Assembly: GCF_030812415.1 (NCBI RefSeq)
Contig: NZ_JAUSST010000003.1
Location: forward strand, 972,163 to 1,036,162
Length of the DNA: 64,000 nucleotides
Direction of reading: 5' to 3'
Origin: Paenibacillus harenae
GTDB taxonomy: Bacteria; Bacillota; Bacilli; Paenibacillales; Paenibacillaceae
Shown: piece by piece, positions 44,390 through 54,774 of the stretch
How positions within the stretch are numbered: the stretch's first letter is position 1
Layout of the letters: every line of letters starts with the position of its first letter
The notes under the pieces: model-generated
The model's database searches: none
Told to the model about the DNA's origin: nothing
Seen by the model: the letters and a program-made list of their open reading frames with translations, nothing else
Translations under genes and position numbers: made by a program

Positions 44390-44424
44390 AAAAATCGGCT
44401 GCCATTGCGGCAGCCGATTTTTGA
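44390..44424. terminator. Terminator upstream of chrA, ending the small Asn-rich gene
   Basis: AAAAATCGGCTGCC pairs with GGCAGCCGATTTTT around a short loop; A and T runs make it work in both directions. Confidence 0.85.
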
Positions 44425-44450
44425 TTTAAATGACTTTGTTTTTCCAGGGA

Positions 44451-44624
44451 TTATTCTTTACGACTAACAAACTCGTTTGGTATATCTTCGCCGTCCGGGT
44501 TATTATTTTTGGTTTGGCTCAGACGACCGTTACGAAACTCGCCACCGTGAACTTTATTTTGTCTTTGATCATTATTATCAGTTTGGTCATGCTTGTTATG
44601 ATTTAAGTTTTTATTGTTCGTCAT
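44451..44624 (-). CDS. Small Asn-rich hydrophilic protein, 57 residues
   Basis: A short gene for MTNNKNLNHNKHDQTDNNDQ and a tail with GGEFRNGRLSQTKNNNPDGEDIPNEFVSRKE. It is very hydrophilic and likely disordered, like small spore or stress proteins. The ATG at 44624 is chosen because GAAGGAG lies 8 bases before it; upstream in-frame ATGs are within that site or lack one. Its own terminator follows. I do not recognise the family. Confidence 0.6.
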   Translation of the reverse strand: MTNNKNLNHNKHDQTDNNDQRQNKVHGGEFRNGRLSQTKNNNPDGEDIPNEFVSRKE

Positions 44625-44777
44625 GTACATGGCTCCTTCTATAATCAGTGTCACCTTAGAATGCGTATAGCCTTATTGATATATGCAAGCATCCGCCGAT
44701 GCTCTATCTGGAATATTTTTTTATAGGTAAGTTAAATATAATTAGAAAAATGTTTTTCTGAAAAAGGGAGTAAACCC

Positions 44778-46364
44778 ATGAAAATAAATAATAAAATCGC
44801 CCTTTTACTAATGCTGAGCTTAAGTTTAATGATCATCGGTTGCAGGGAGGACTCCAATCGACAGCTAAACCAACAAAGCGTCAAGTCCCATAACACGGCA
44901 AATCAAAATGCCAAACCTGTCATATTTATTTTGATTGATTCTTTAATGGACAAGCCTTTGCATGATGCGATTCAAGAAGGCCGTGCACCCGCATTGCAAT
45001 ATCTCCTTAAAAACGGGCAATACTTCCCGAAGGTCGTGAGTTCATTTCCCACGATGTCCGTAACGATCGACAGCACTTTATTAACGGGAACGTATGCAGA
45101 CCGACATCATGTGCCAGGACTCGTTTGGTACAGCGGCAAAGAGAAACGCATGATTTTCTACGGAAATGGTGCCAAAGAAGCATTGAAGATAGATCAAATG
45201 CAAGTCATTATGGATGCTATTTATCAATTAAACCAGGTTCATTTGAACAAAAAAACGAAAACGATTCACGAAGAGCTGGCCGATAAAGGCAAAGAATCCG
45301 CGTCAATCAATGCTATCGTTTTTAGAGGGAAAACAGAACATGCCTTAAAAGTGCCTCGCTTCTTAACGTTCAGCAATCGCGTGCCAGAACAAATGATATT
45401 AACAGGACCTAAATGGTTTTCCTATGCAGCGCTTGCACAACTGGATCCGAAGAATAGCTGGAATACTCTATTGTGGAAAAAATACGGGATGAACGATGAG
45501 TTTTCCGCACAAGACACCGCTTATCTGATTAATCAAAAAAAGCTTCCGAATGTAACCATCGCATACTTTCCGGAGAATGATAATTCAGTGCATAGAAAGG
45601 GCACGGCTCAGTTGGACGGTATTGAAAAAGCGGATCAGGCACTGCAAGTCGTGCTTGACGCATACGGTTCGTGGGAGCAGGCTGTAAAAAATGCTATATG
45701 GATCGTCATGGGCGACAGCGCGCAGAGCGCTGTTTACGAGGATAGACAGTTAGCGACTGTTGAGATAAAATCGCTTTTGAACCATTACCGCATAGCAAAA
45801 TTAAATCAACCTGTAAGTGCCGAAGACCAAATCGTGATTTCCACTAATGAACGGATGGCTTATGTCTACGCGATTAATGCTAACGTGGAGCTATCCGACG
45901 TCGTGAAACTTTTGCAAAATGAGGAGAAGCTCGACATTATCGCAATGAAAGACGATGAAAATGTTCGTGTTACAGCAGGGAAAAATGGAACCATGTTTTC
46001 TTATCGTCCCGGTGGAAACTTCACTGATGAATATGGGCAATCTTGGACATTATCGGGCGAACCGAGCCTTGTGGATATTGCGATCAAAAACAACCGGATC
46101 AAGTATGGAAGATATCCTGATGTTTTGGCGAGGTTATACGGGGCAATGCATTCTCATGAAGGAAGATACGTTGTCGTCACGGTCCAACCCGGATATGAAC
46201 TCGTCAGTGAAAGTTCCCCTACTCACATCGGAGGGGGAGCCCATGGTTCGCTTCATGAAAAAGATTCCCTTGTCCCATTAATTATTTCCGGAACGAATAC
46301 ACGGCCCAAAACACTGCGTATCGTTGATATCAAAGACTGGGTTCTTCAAATGGTGGACGGATAG
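44778..46364 (+). CDS. Alkaline-phosphatase-superfamily lipoprotein (type I phosphodiesterase)
   Basis: A 528-residue exported lipoprotein with a lipobox ending MIIGC (Cys22). The catalytic core is of the alkaline phosphatase/nucleotide pyrophosphatase fold: VIFILIDSLMD binds the first metal, FPTMSVTIDSTLLTGTYADRHHVPG carries the Thr nucleophile, then YFPENDNSVHRKG and WIVMGDSAQSA and AHGSLHEKDSLVPLIISG supply the other metal ligands. It acts outside the cytoplasm on phospho-esters; substrate unknown. Base composition is visibly more AT-rich (many AAA, ATT and TTA codons) than its neighbours, suggesting transfer. AAAGGGAG precedes the ATG. Confidence 0.85.
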   Translation: MKINNKIALLLMLSLSLMIIGCREDSNRQLNQQSVKSHNTANQNAKPVIFILIDSLMDKPLHDAIQEGRAPALQYLLKNGQYFPKVVSSFPTMSVTIDSTLLTGTYADRHHVPGLVWYSGKEKRMIFYGNGAKEALKIDQMQVIMDAIYQLNQVHLNKKTKTIHEELADKGKESASINAIVFRGKTEHALKVPRFLTFSNRVPEQMILTGPKWFSYAALAQLDPKNSWNTLLWKKYGMNDEFSAQDTAYLINQKKLPNVTIAYFPENDNSVHRKGTAQLDGIEKADQALQVVLDAYGSWEQAVKNAIWIVMGDSAQSAVYEDRQLATVEIKSLLNHYRIAKLNQPVSAEDQIVISTNERMAYVYAINANVELSDVVKLLQNEEKLDIIAMKDDENVRVTAGKNGTMFSYRPGGNFTDEYGQSWTLSGEPSLVDIAIKNNRIKYGRYPDVLARLYGAMHSHEGRYVVVTVQPGYELVSESSPTHIGGGAHGSLHEKDSLVPLIISGTNTRPKTLRIVDIKDWVLQMVDG

Positions 46365-46423
46365 GTTTTACATAGCGGTTCCGCTACTGTTCATTGCCAA
46401 TGTCAACAAGGGCCAATACCTGC

Positions 46424-46466
46424 AAAAAAATGAGCCTAATCGAAACATCTCGATTAGGCTTATTTT
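46424..46466. terminator. Bidirectional terminator between the phosphodiesterase and spoVR
   Basis: GAGCCTAATCGA pairs with TCGATTAGGCT, flanked by A and T runs on both sides. It sits between convergent genes. Confidence 0.85.
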
Positions 46467-46471
46467 CGTTT

Positions 46472-47917
46472 CTATAAAAACTTCCGGCTCGTTTTCTTCC
46501 CGTCGCAGCTGAACACGATCTTCTTATCCTCGACGAATGTCTCCAAATGCACGTTTTTACCCCATAACGAAACGACATGAGGCAGCGTCCGCTCCACGTA
46601 TTTGAGGTCGAGCTCGGTGCCTTCATAGTTATGGATCAGGTACAGTTCGCCCACCCGGTTGAAGTCGCCATCCTTGACGTATAGGCTTGGGAAGCCCCCG
46701 TTCACTTTCGAATAAACGAGCTGCTCGCGAATGTTCTCCCACGATTTATCGGTAATTTTCCACTCCGGCCCTTTTTTCTCGAAAATGTACAGATCCAGAT
46801 CGTCGACGAGCTCCTTCGTCAAATAGTTGCGGAGGAAGGAGATGTCGGAATCGAATTCGCGCACCTCGAAAATTTTGTCCCGGCCTTGGCCCGGCTGGCG
46901 TCCGAAACGCGCCATTTCCTCCTTCGTCGGCTTATCCCAGCGACGCTCGATATCCTCGAATATTTTCAAGCCCAAATAATATGGATTGAGGCTGTGCCGC
47001 GAAGGGACGACTACGGATGAATTGAGCTTGGCGAATTCGATCGTCTCGTCGCTCGTCAAATCAAGCTCGCGGATAATGCGCTGATGCCAATAGGATGCCC
47101 AGCCTTCGTTCATGATTTTCGTTTCGATCTGCGGCCAGAAGTAAAGCATCTCATCCCGCAGCATCGACATAATGTCGCGCTGCCAATCCTCGAGAATCGG
47201 CGAGTACTCTTCAATGAACCACACGATGTCCTTCTCCGGTTCAGGCGGGAAGCGTTTGATCTCGGCCGCTTTCGACGCCGCTTCGCGCTCGGCGATCAGC
47301 TCCGGATCCAGATCCCATAAATCACCGTAGGCGGATGGCGCTTCATAACCGGATGACTTTTCTTTCTCCTTCTGAATCATCTCGATGTACCGCTTCTTGT
47401 CGAGCTGATACGGCTTGATGAGCGTCGGATCGACATGCTCCTGTATGGCGAGAATCGCATCGATGAACTTCTCGACCGCCTCCGTGCCGTAATCCATCTC
47501 GTATTGGCTAATGCGCTCGGCAGTAGCGGACATGCTCTCGACCATATTGCGGTTGGATACGCCGAAGCGGGCATTGTTTTTGAAGAAGTCGCAGTGCGCC
47601 AGAACGTGGGCGACGATCAGCTTGTTCTGAATAAGCGAGTTGCCTTCGAGCAGGAAGGCATAGCATGGGTTCGAGTTGATGACGAGCTCGTAAATTTTGC
47701 TGAGGCCGAAGTCGTATTGCATTTTCATTTTATTGAAGGTTTTGCCGAAGCTCCAGTGCGAGAACCTTGTCGGCATGCCGTAAGCGCCGAACGTATAAAT
47801 AATGTCCGCCGGACATATTTCGTAACGCATCGGGTAAAAATCGAGTCCAAAGCCTTGTGCGATCTCGGTTATCTCATCGATGGAACGCTCCAATGCGCGT
47901 ATCTCATCCTGGTTCAT
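46472..47917 (-). CDS. spoVR: SpoVR family sporulation protein
   Basis: A 481-residue cytoplasmic protein of the SpoVR family, needed for normal spore cortex formation in Bacillus. Landmarks include [86 protein letters not shown] (with a His-rich pattern) and [27 protein letters not shown] ribosome site precedes the ATG. A SigE-like promoter is visible upstream. It usually clusters with prkA and yhbH, but prkA is 26 kb away here. Confidence 0.95.
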   Translation of the reverse strand: MNQDEIRALERSIDEITEIAQGFGLDFYPMRYEICPADIIYTFGAYGMPTRFSHWSFGKTFNKMKMQYDFGLSKIYELVINSNPCYAFLLEGNSLIQNKLIVAHVLAHCDFFKNNARFGVSNRNMVESMSATAERISQYEMDYGTEAVEKFIDAILAIQEHVDPTLIKPYQLDKKRYIEMIQKEKEKSSGYEAPSAYGDLWDLDPELIAEREAASKAAEIKRFPPEPEKDIVWFIEEYSPILEDWQRDIMSMLRDEMLYFWPQIETKIMNEGWASYWHQRIIRELDLTSDETIEFAKLNSSVVVPSRHSLNPYYLGLKIFEDIERRWDKPTKEEMARFGRQPGQGRDKIFEVREFDSDISFLRNYLTKELVDDLDLYIFEKKGPEWKITDKSWENIREQLVYSKVNGGFPSLYVKDGDFNRVGELYLIHNYEGTELDLKYVERTLPHVVSLWGKNVHLETFVEDKKIVFSCDGKKTSRKFL

Positions 47918-47944
47918 CCGTCATCCCTCCGCATTCGAAAATAC

Positions 47945-47984
47945 GATTCATACCATATGTATGAATCTCGAGGAGTGGATATGC
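47945..47984 (-). promoter_or_regulatory. SigE-like promoter of spoVR overlapping a palindrome
   Basis: On the minus strand GCATATC (47978-47984), 14 bases, CATACATA (47956-47963) matches the SigE pattern KMATATT-N14-CATACANT with one mismatch in each element. The -10 lies in a palindrome GATTCATAC-N5-GTATGAATC (47945-47967). Confidence 0.6.
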
Positions 47985-48021
47985 CTGCATCTGGCATCAG
48001 ATGGGGACGAACCTATAAGGG

Positions 48022-48050
48022 TTGACAACGAAACGACTCGCTATTATCAT
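48022..48050 (+). promoter_or_regulatory. Promoter of the persulfide (yrk-like) cluster
   Basis: TTGACA (48022-48027), 17 bases, TATCAT (48045-48050). The expected transcription start (about 48057) falls at the edge of the first operator. Confidence 0.6.
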
Positions 48051-48055
48051 ATACA

Positions 48056-48073
48056 TATACCCCTAAGGGTATA
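48056..48073 (+). promoter_or_regulatory. CstR/CsoR-type operator 1
   Basis: TATACCCCTAAGGGTATA is a near-perfect ATACCC/GGGTAT dyad of the kind bound by CsoR-family repressors. It covers the predicted transcription start. Confidence 0.75.
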
Positions 48074-48090
48074 TATTTTTTACTCTCAAA

Positions 48091-48108
48091 CATACCCCAT
48101 AGGGTATA
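48091..48108 (+). promoter_or_regulatory. CstR/CsoR-type operator 2
   Basis: CATACCCCATAGGGTATA repeats the same dyad, 35 bases downstream of operator 1 and just before the first ribosome site. Confidence 0.75.
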
Positions 48109-48131
48109 TAATAAAAATGGAGGTGCAGCAA

Positions 48132-48755
48132 GTGACACAACCATCGATTCGAGCAAATACGATACTGGATTGCCAAGGGCTAGCTTGTCCGATGCCAATC
48201 GTGCGAACGAAGAAAGCCATCGAGAGCCTGATTCCCGGTGAAGTCATTGAAGTGCAAGCCACTGACCGCGGCTCGCTCGCCGATATACAAAGCTGGGCGA
48301 AGAAGACGGGACATCATTACCTAGGAACGGTTGAGGAAGGCGGCGGCGGCATGCTGAAGCATTTCATTCGCAAGGCTGCAAGCTCGGAAGAGAAGCAGGA
48401 TTTGAGCTACCCGCATACGACGACAGCTGATCAATTGCAGAAGCTGCAAGCTGACGCAATAACTAAGCTCGTCGTACTCGACGTACGTGAGCCTGCGGAA
48501 TATGCGTTCGAGCATATACCCGGTGCGGTATCCATTCCGCTTGGTGAGCTTGAGCATCGAATGAACCAAGAACTCGACAGCAATACAGCGATCCATGTTG
48601 TATGCCGATCAGGCAACCGAAGCGATATAGCCTGCCAAATGTTAAGTGAAGCAGGTTTCTCGAAAGTTCATAACGTCATCTCGGGCATGTCCGGTTGGAC
48701 CGGAGCGGTTGAAGGTATTCGAGCAAAAGAAGGAGGCAGAGCCAACCATGAATGA
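48132..48755 (+). CDS. yrkF: TusA-rhodanese fusion (YrkF-like)
   Basis: A 207-residue cytoplasmic sulfur-transfer protein. Residues ~12-85 are a TusA domain with [19 protein letters not shown] (active Cys in CPMP). Residues ~105-205 are rhodanese, with [18 protein letters not shown] and the active loop [12 protein letters not shown]. The GTG start at 48132 has GGAGG 8 bases upstream; an ATG at 48117 in frame has no ribosome site. First gene of a six-gene cluster with the same members as Bacillus subtilis yrkF-H-I-J plus yrkE and yrkD. Likely passes persulfide sulfur between partners. Twin CsoR-type operators lie at its promoter. Confidence 0.9.
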   Translation: MTQPSIRANTILDCQGLACPMPIVRTKKAIESLIPGEVIEVQATDRGSLADIQSWAKKTGHHYLGTVEEGGGGMLKHFIRKAASSEEKQDLSYPHTTTADQLQKLQADAITKLVVLDVREPAEYAFEHIPGAVSIPLGELEHRMNQELDSNTAIHVVCRSGNRSDIACQMLSEAGFSKVHNVISGMSGWTGAVEGIRAKEGGRANHE

Positions 48756-49911
48756 CTTTACTAACCAACAAATCCAAGCCTATAAACCAATGACTCCAGC
48801 CGAGTTGGCATCCATCGTCATGAACAAGCAAGAGCTGTACATCCTCGACGTGAGAAATGAAGAAGACTACAGCGACTGGCGGATCGAGGGCCATGGCATT
48901 ACGAGCGCCAATCTGCCTTACTTCGATCTGCTTGATGGTGTCGAGCCAGCGCTTGAATTGCTGCCAGAGCAGGGCGATGTTCTTGTTGTCTGTGCAAAAG
49001 AGGGCTCTTCGATATTCGTTGCCGAACGGCTCGCCGAGTCGGGACGAAGCAGTATAACTTATTTGCAAGGCGGAATGAAGGCATGGAGCGAGCATCTTGA
49101 ACCTGTCCATATCGGCAAGCTGCAGGATGGTGGCGATCTCTATCAGTTCGTTCGTCTAGGCAAAGGATGCCTGTCATACATGGTCCTATCCGGAGGCGAA
49201 GCAGCCGTAATCGATTCACTTCGAATGACCGTTGTCTACAAGCAGTTCGCGTTTAGCCGCGGTGCTCGTATTACACATACGATCGACACGCATCTGCATG
49301 CCGATCATATTTCCGGAGGCCGGGCGCTTGCCGAAGAAACAGGGGCAACGTATTACTTGCCATCGAAGGACGCAGATGAAGTAGTCTTTGCCTACAGCCC
49401 TCTGGAACATCGTTCGGAACTGCGTGTAGGTTCGACCGACCTGGCGATTCAACCGATCTATTCACCAGGCCATACCATTGGCAGCACATCGCTGATCATC
49501 GACGGCCAATATTTAATAAGCGGGGATATCCTGTTCGTGGAATCGATCGGACGTCCGGACCTGGCAGGCAAATCAGGCTACTGGGCGGGACATCTGCGTA
49601 CGACGCTATATGACACTTATGCGGCATTGCCCAAAAAACTGATCGTGCTGCCTGCTCACTTTAGCAAGTACACCGAGCTAGGCGAAGGAGGCAAAGTTGC
49701 TGCCAAGCTTGGCGATTTATTCGAAAGCAATCCCGGTCTGCATTTCACCGACGAGGATACGTTCCGCAAAGCGGTGACGGAGCAGCTGCCGCCTCAGCCT
49801 AATGACTATGAGCGCATTCGCCAAGTGAATATGGGCAAAGAAACGTTGACGCAAGACGAGCAGCGCGACATGGAGATTGGTCCCAACCGCTGCGCCATAC
49901 ACGATAACTAA
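48748..49911 (+). CDS. yrkH: Rhodanese-metallo-beta-lactamase fusion (YrkH-like persulfide dioxygenase)
   Basis: A 387-residue protein. Residues ~15-125 are a rhodanese domain ([20 protein letters not shown]; active loop VVCAKEGSS). Residues ~130-350 are a metallo-beta-lactamase domain of the ETHE1/persulfide dioxygenase type: [53 protein letters not shown] and LPAHFSKY. It would oxidise low-molecular-weight persulfides to sulfite or thiosulfate, as in CstB, although the domain order is reversed from that protein. AAGGAGG precedes the ATG; it overlaps the previous gene by 8 bases. YrkH orthology is by architecture and context. Confidence 0.9.
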   Translation: MNDFTNQQIQAYKPMTPAELASIVMNKQELYILDVRNEEDYSDWRIEGHGITSANLPYFDLLDGVEPALELLPEQGDVLVVCAKEGSSIFVAERLAESGRSSITYLQGGMKAWSEHLEPVHIGKLQDGGDLYQFVRLGKGCLSYMVLSGGEAAVIDSLRMTVVYKQFAFSRGARITHTIDTHLHADHISGGRALAEETGATYYLPSKDADEVVFAYSPLEHRSELRVGSTDLAIQPIYSPGHTIGSTSLIIDGQYLISGDILFVESIGRPDLAGKSGYWAGHLRTTLYDTYAALPKKLIVLPAHFSKYTELGEGGKVAAKLGDLFESNPGLHFTDEDTFRKAVTEQLPPQPNDYERIRQVNMGKETLTQDEQRDMEIGPNRCAIHDN

Positions 49912-49941
49912 GCCAAACCAAAACTTGAGGAGGAATTAAAA

Positions 49942-50169
49942 ATGAAAATTGATGTACTTGTAGATGCGAAAGGACTATCCTGCCCCATGCCGCTTGTGAA
50001 AGCGAAGAAAGCGATCGATGCGATGCTAGTCGGACAACTGATGGAGCTTCACTCTACTGACAAAGGGGCGCTTACTGATTTTCAGGCGTGGGTGAACAAG
50101 TCGAACAATGAAATCGTGAAGGTAGATACGATATCCGGGATTTATACCTTTGTTATTCGCAAAGGATAA
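49942..50169 (+). CDS. yrkI: TusA-like sulfur carrier (YrkI-like)
   Basis: A 75-residue single-domain TusA protein, the same size as Bacillus YrkI. The sulfur-carrying Cys lies in DAKGLSCPMPLVKAKKAIDAM, and the middle reads GQLMELHSTDKGALTDFQAWVNKS, typical of the fold. GAGGAGG lies 7 bases before the ATG. It is the third gene of the persulfide cluster and probably relays sulfane sulfur between the rhodanese and DsrE-type proteins. Confidence 0.92.
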   Translation: MKIDVLVDAKGLSCPMPLVKAKKAIDAMLVGQLMELHSTDKGALTDFQAWVNKSNNEIVKVDTISGIYTFVIRKG

Positions 50170-50223
50170 GGGACAACGCCAAGCAGATAGGCAAGCTTTA
50201 CTGCCTAGGGAGGTAACGGTTAA

Positions 50224-51006
50224 ATGGATTTAACATTCATCGCATTTTTGTTTCTTATCGGCTTCATCGGTTCGTTTCTATCCGGCATGGTCGGAATCGG
50301 AGGCTCGATCATTAAATATCCGATGCTGCTCTACATTCCAACTATGCTAGGCTTCGTCGCTTTTACCGCCCAGGAAGTATCGGCAATAAGCGCAATACAG
50401 GTGTTTTTCGCGTCGCTCGCAGGCATGCTCATGTTCCGCAAGGACGGTCTTGTCCATACGAAGCTCGTGCTGTACATGGGCGTCGCCATCGTAATCGGAA
50501 GTTTCGCGGGGGGCTTCGGTTCACGGTATTTGCCGGATTCATTCATCAATATCACATACGCCATTATCGCATTGCTGGCTGCAGTGCTCATGCTGTTTCC
50601 CAAACAGGACCAGACGCTGCCAACGGGTACCCAGCAATTGACGTTTAATCGAACGGCTGCCGTCGTACTTGCAGCAGCAATTGGCATTGTATCGGGAATT
50701 GTAGGCGCAGCAGGCGCGTTCATCCTTATGCCGGTTATGCTTGTCGTGCTCAAGATCCCGACACGTATCGCGATAGCATCCTCGCTAGCGGTTACATTCC
50801 TGTCGTCCATCGGTTCGGCAGCCGGGAAGCTTATCGGCGGTCATATGCTGTTAACGCCATCAGTGGTGATGGTAATCGCAAGCCTCGTCGCGGCTCCGCT
50901 CGGAGCTGCAGTCAGCAAACGAATGAACACGAAAGTGCTTCAATGGATGCTTATGGCTCTAATAACAGCAACCGTTGTGAAGATATGGCTCGATATTATT
51001 TTCTAA
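50224..51006 (+). CDS. yrkJ: TauE/SafE-family sulfur compound permease (YrkJ-like)
   Basis: A 260-residue membrane protein with about eight helices. It has FIGSFLSGMVGIGGSIIKYPMLLYIPTMLGF in the first repeat and GIVSGIVGAAGAFILMPVMLVVLKIPTRIAIASSLAVTFLSSIGSAAGKL in the second, the paired motifs of TauE/SafE transporters. Family members export sulfite, sulfoacetate or related anions. In this cluster it likely removes sulfite or thiosulfate made by the persulfide dioxygenase, or imports a sulfur source. GGGAGG precedes the ATG by about 10 bases. Confidence 0.92.
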   Translation: MDLTFIAFLFLIGFIGSFLSGMVGIGGSIIKYPMLLYIPTMLGFVAFTAQEVSAISAIQVFFASLAGMLMFRKDGLVHTKLVLYMGVAIVIGSFAGGFGSRYLPDSFINITYAIIALLAAVLMLFPKQDQTLPTGTQQLTFNRTAAVVLAAAIGIVSGIVGAAGAFILMPVMLVVLKIPTRIAIASSLAVTFLSSIGSAAGKLIGGHMLLTPSVVMVIASLVAAPLGAAVSKRMNTKVLQWMLMALITATVVKIWLDIIF

Positions 51007-51025
51007 ATAAGAGAGGTTGATTATC

Positions 51026-51502
51026 ATGGAGAAGGAAAAGACGACGATCGTGCTCTTCAGCGGCGACTTGGACAAGGCTATAGCTGCCTTCATCATAGCG
51101 AACGGGGCGGCGGCTTACGATCATGACGTCACGATATTTTTCACCTTCTGGGGACTAAATACGCTGCGCAAGGATGAGCATGTAGACGTAAAGAAGGGAT
51201 GGCTGGAAAAAGCTTTTGGGTGGATGATGCCGCGGGGTGCGAAGAAGCTGGGCTTGTCGAAATTGAATATGCTTGGCATAGGACCGCCTATGATTAAGCA
51301 TGTCATGAAGAAGCATAATGCGCTGTCGCTCCCGCAGCTTATCGAGCTGGCGCGTGAGCAAGGCGTCAAGCTGGTCGCTTGTACGATGACGATGGATTTG
51401 CTGGGTTTGAAGGAAGATGAGCTGGTCGATGGACTGACATACGCAGGCGTATCCGCTTACTTGGGTGATGCTACTGACGCGAAAGTGAACTTGTTTATTT
51501 AA
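51026..51502 (+). CDS. yrkE: DsrE-family protein (YrkE-like)
   Basis: A 158-residue cytoplasmic protein of the DsrE/F-like group. It opens EKEKTTIVLFSGDLDKAIAAFIIANGAAAYDHDVTIFFTFWGLN, then LARKEQ-like helices and LVACTMTMDLLGLKEDEL, where the Cys is the expected persulfide carrier. Size matches Bacillus YrkE. The ATG at 51026 has GAGAGG 9 bases before it; an earlier TTG at 51017 lacks support. Located between the transporter and the repressor gene. Probable role is sulfur relay with the TusA proteins. Confidence 0.9.
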   Translation: MEKEKTTIVLFSGDLDKAIAAFIIANGAAAYDHDVTIFFTFWGLNTLRKDEHVDVKKGWLEKAFGWMMPRGAKKLGLSKLNMLGIGPPMIKHVMKKHNALSLPQLIELAREQGVKLVACTMTMDLLGLKEDELVDGLTYAGVSAYLGDATDAKVNLFI

Positions 51503-51584
51503 TACTGGCTCGACTAAGCTATTTGCGTTATCTTATAGGTATATACGTATACAGGTATAGGAAATGTCAGAGGAGCTGATAGTA

Positions 51585-51851
51585 GTGGCTTATCATTATA
51601 ATGATGAAATGAAGAAGCGTCTCCGCAGACTGGAAGGACAAGTCCGCGGCGTGCTGAGGCTGATGGAAGAAGAGAAGAACTGCAAGGATGTCGTTAGCCA
51701 GCTGTCGGCTGTGCGCAATGCGGCGGATAAAGCTATCGCGCAGATTGTAGCAGAGAACCTGCAGCAATGCATTCTGGAGGAGCAGCAATCCGGCGGAGAC
51801 ACAAGCAAGGTAGTGAAGGAAGCGATTGAGCTGCTTGTGAAGAGCCGTTAA
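51585..51851 (+). CDS. cstR: CsoR-family persulfide-sensing repressor (CstR/YrkD-like)
   Basis: An 88-residue all-helical DUF156/CsoR-family repressor. It starts AYHYNDEMKKRLRRLEGQVRGVLRLMEEEK. Cys33 and Cys62 are present, but the His that with them would bind Cu(I) in CsoR is Asn58 (AENLQQC). That pattern is the CstR type, which senses persulfides by forming a Cys-Cys polysulfide link. The GTG start at 51585 has GAGGAG 9 bases upstream and gives the usual N-terminus; an ATG at 51564 lacks a ribosome site. It most likely binds the two ATACCC/GGGTAT dyads upstream of yrkF. Confidence 0.9.
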   Translation: MAYHYNDEMKKRLRRLEGQVRGVLRLMEEEKNCKDVVSQLSAVRNAADKAIAQIVAENLQQCILEEQQSGGDTSKVVKEAIELLVKSR

Positions 51852-51921
51852 ACGAAGACAAAGAAAGAACCTGCAAGAGGGATGAGCACTCGCGGCATTA
51901 GACGCAGTAGTCGATTCCTTC

Positions 51922-52833
51922 TTACAGGCTCTTTTCGTTTTGTTTGACGCCGTACATCGCTTGGTCGGCGTCGCTGATGAGCTCTTTCAAGCTGGAGCCA
52001 AGTCCGTAGTTCGCGCTAATGCCGATGCTTGCCGATATGCGAATCGTTTGGTCTCGAATCTCGAAAGGCTCTTTGATCGAGTCTCTTATCTTGGAGGCTA
52101 CGAATTCGATGTCTTGGTTGTCGACGAGATGCTGGAAGAAGATAAGGAATTCGTCGCCTCCGTATCGGACGAGGATGTCGCTTTTCCGTACGTTTTGCTT
52201 CAAGCGCCCCGATATTTCGAGCAATAGCAGATCGCCGAAGTCATGGCCGTAAGTGTCGTTCACATCCTTGAAATCATCGATATCGATGAACATGACGCTG
52301 AACTGCTTGTCCGCCCCGCTCTGGTATACATGGCTTAAGTAGCGCCGGTTATACAGTCCCGTCAGACTGTCGGTCACGCTTGCGTTCTCAAGCTCAATGA
52401 CGTAACCCAGTATGGCAGCCATGGATTTCACGATGGACAGCTGCTGCTCGTTAAGCTCGATAGGTCCTTTGCCGAGTAAGCATATCGCGCCGACGGCCTC
52501 GTTGCTGCTCGTTTTCACGGGAACGCCGACCAAGGAACAACTCTGCGGGAGCTGGTCGATATCCGGAAGCTGTGACGTTCTGGAATCATCGGACAGATCG
52601 GGAATCGCAAGATGGGAGAAGCCCTGGTCAACGACGAGTTTGCATAGCGGCGACAGCAGCGAATGCGTTAGCATATCCGTATGGTTGTCGTCCCCGCGAT
52701 CGAATGCTCTAAGGATCCGGTTGCTAGTTGTATCGGACGTAGCGATTAGAATCATGTTCACTTGAAGGAAATGCTTTAGTGTGTCTATGATATGTTCGGC
52801 TGCATCTTCTAGTGAGCGGTCGTGACTGCTCAT
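51922..52833 (-). CDS. GAF-GGDEF diguanylate cyclase
   Basis: A 303-residue cytoplasmic enzyme making the second messenger cyclic-di-GMP. Residues 1-140 are a GAF-like sensory domain (AIPDLSDDSRTSQLPDI...SLVGVPVKTSSNEAVGAICLLG). Residues ~145-303 are a GGDEF domain with DSLTGLYNRRYL, FIDIDDFKDVNDTYGHDFGD and an intact GGDEF active site. An RxxD product-inhibition site (RKSD) lies five residues before GGDEF. No membrane segments. It faces the persulfide cluster's end; a long imperfect hairpin (51868-51935) may serve both genes as terminator. The ligand of the GAF domain is unknown. Confidence 0.92.
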   Translation of the reverse strand: MSSHDRSLEDAAEHIIDTLKHFLQVNMILIATSDTTSNRILRAFDRGDDNHTDMLTHSLLSPLCKLVVDQGFSHLAIPDLSDDSRTSQLPDIDQLPQSCSLVGVPVKTSSNEAVGAICLLGKGPIELNEQQLSIVKSMAAILGYVIELENASVTDSLTGLYNRRYLSHVYQSGADKQFSVMFIDIDDFKDVNDTYGHDFGDLLLLEISGRLKQNVRKSDILVRYGGDEFLIFFQHLVDNQDIEFVASKIRDSIKEPFEIRDQTIRISASIGISANYGLGSSLKELISDADQAMYGVKQNEKSL

Positions 52834-53025
52834 GTTCTCAACTCCTGCCGTAGTGTTGAAACAAGGGAATTCCCTTCTTATTCCATAGTAGTCGAAAAGT
52901 CATATATTCTCAAGGCTGTTAACGTATTTAATTGGGAAATTTGAACTATATTTTATTACATAAAAAGTATGCGATCAAAAAATGCTGGAAATCGATAAAA
53001 ATCCAAGACATGAAATAATATATGC

Positions 53026-53064
53026 ATTAATTCAAAGGACAACCAAATTAATACTTGAATTAAT
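53026..53064. promoter_or_regulatory. Inverted repeat over the abfA -35 region
   Basis: ATTAATTCAA (53026-53035) and TTGAATTAAT (53055-53064) are exact reverse complements, 19 bases apart. Confidence 0.5.
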
Positions 53065-53085
53065 TCGAATCTTATAGTTTAATAA

Positions 53086-54669
<1,584 letters not shown>

Positions 54670-54699
54670 TCGCGACAAAATCGTTCAAATGTTGCATAC

Positions 54700-54739
54700 G
54701 GGGTGTCCCTGGCCGCAATTGCGGCTTACGGGATGCCCC
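54700..54739. other. GC-rich nested hairpin between abfA and the ArsR-type gene
   Basis: GGGGTGTCCC (54700-54709) faces GGGATGCCCC (54730-54739) and encloses the perfect dyad GCCGCAATTGCGGC (54712-54725). No T run follows. It could act as an attenuator, mRNA processing site or protein-binding dyad. Confidence 0.55.
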
Positions 54740-54774
54740 TCTGTTGTCCTACAATGGAAGAAGGAGGCGATCCA

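Noticed and set aside
51528..51560. GGTATATACGTATACAGGTA stretch upstream of cstR as a third CstR operator
   Set aside because: It lacks the CCC/GGG core of the two upstream operators; more likely AT-rich promoter sequence.
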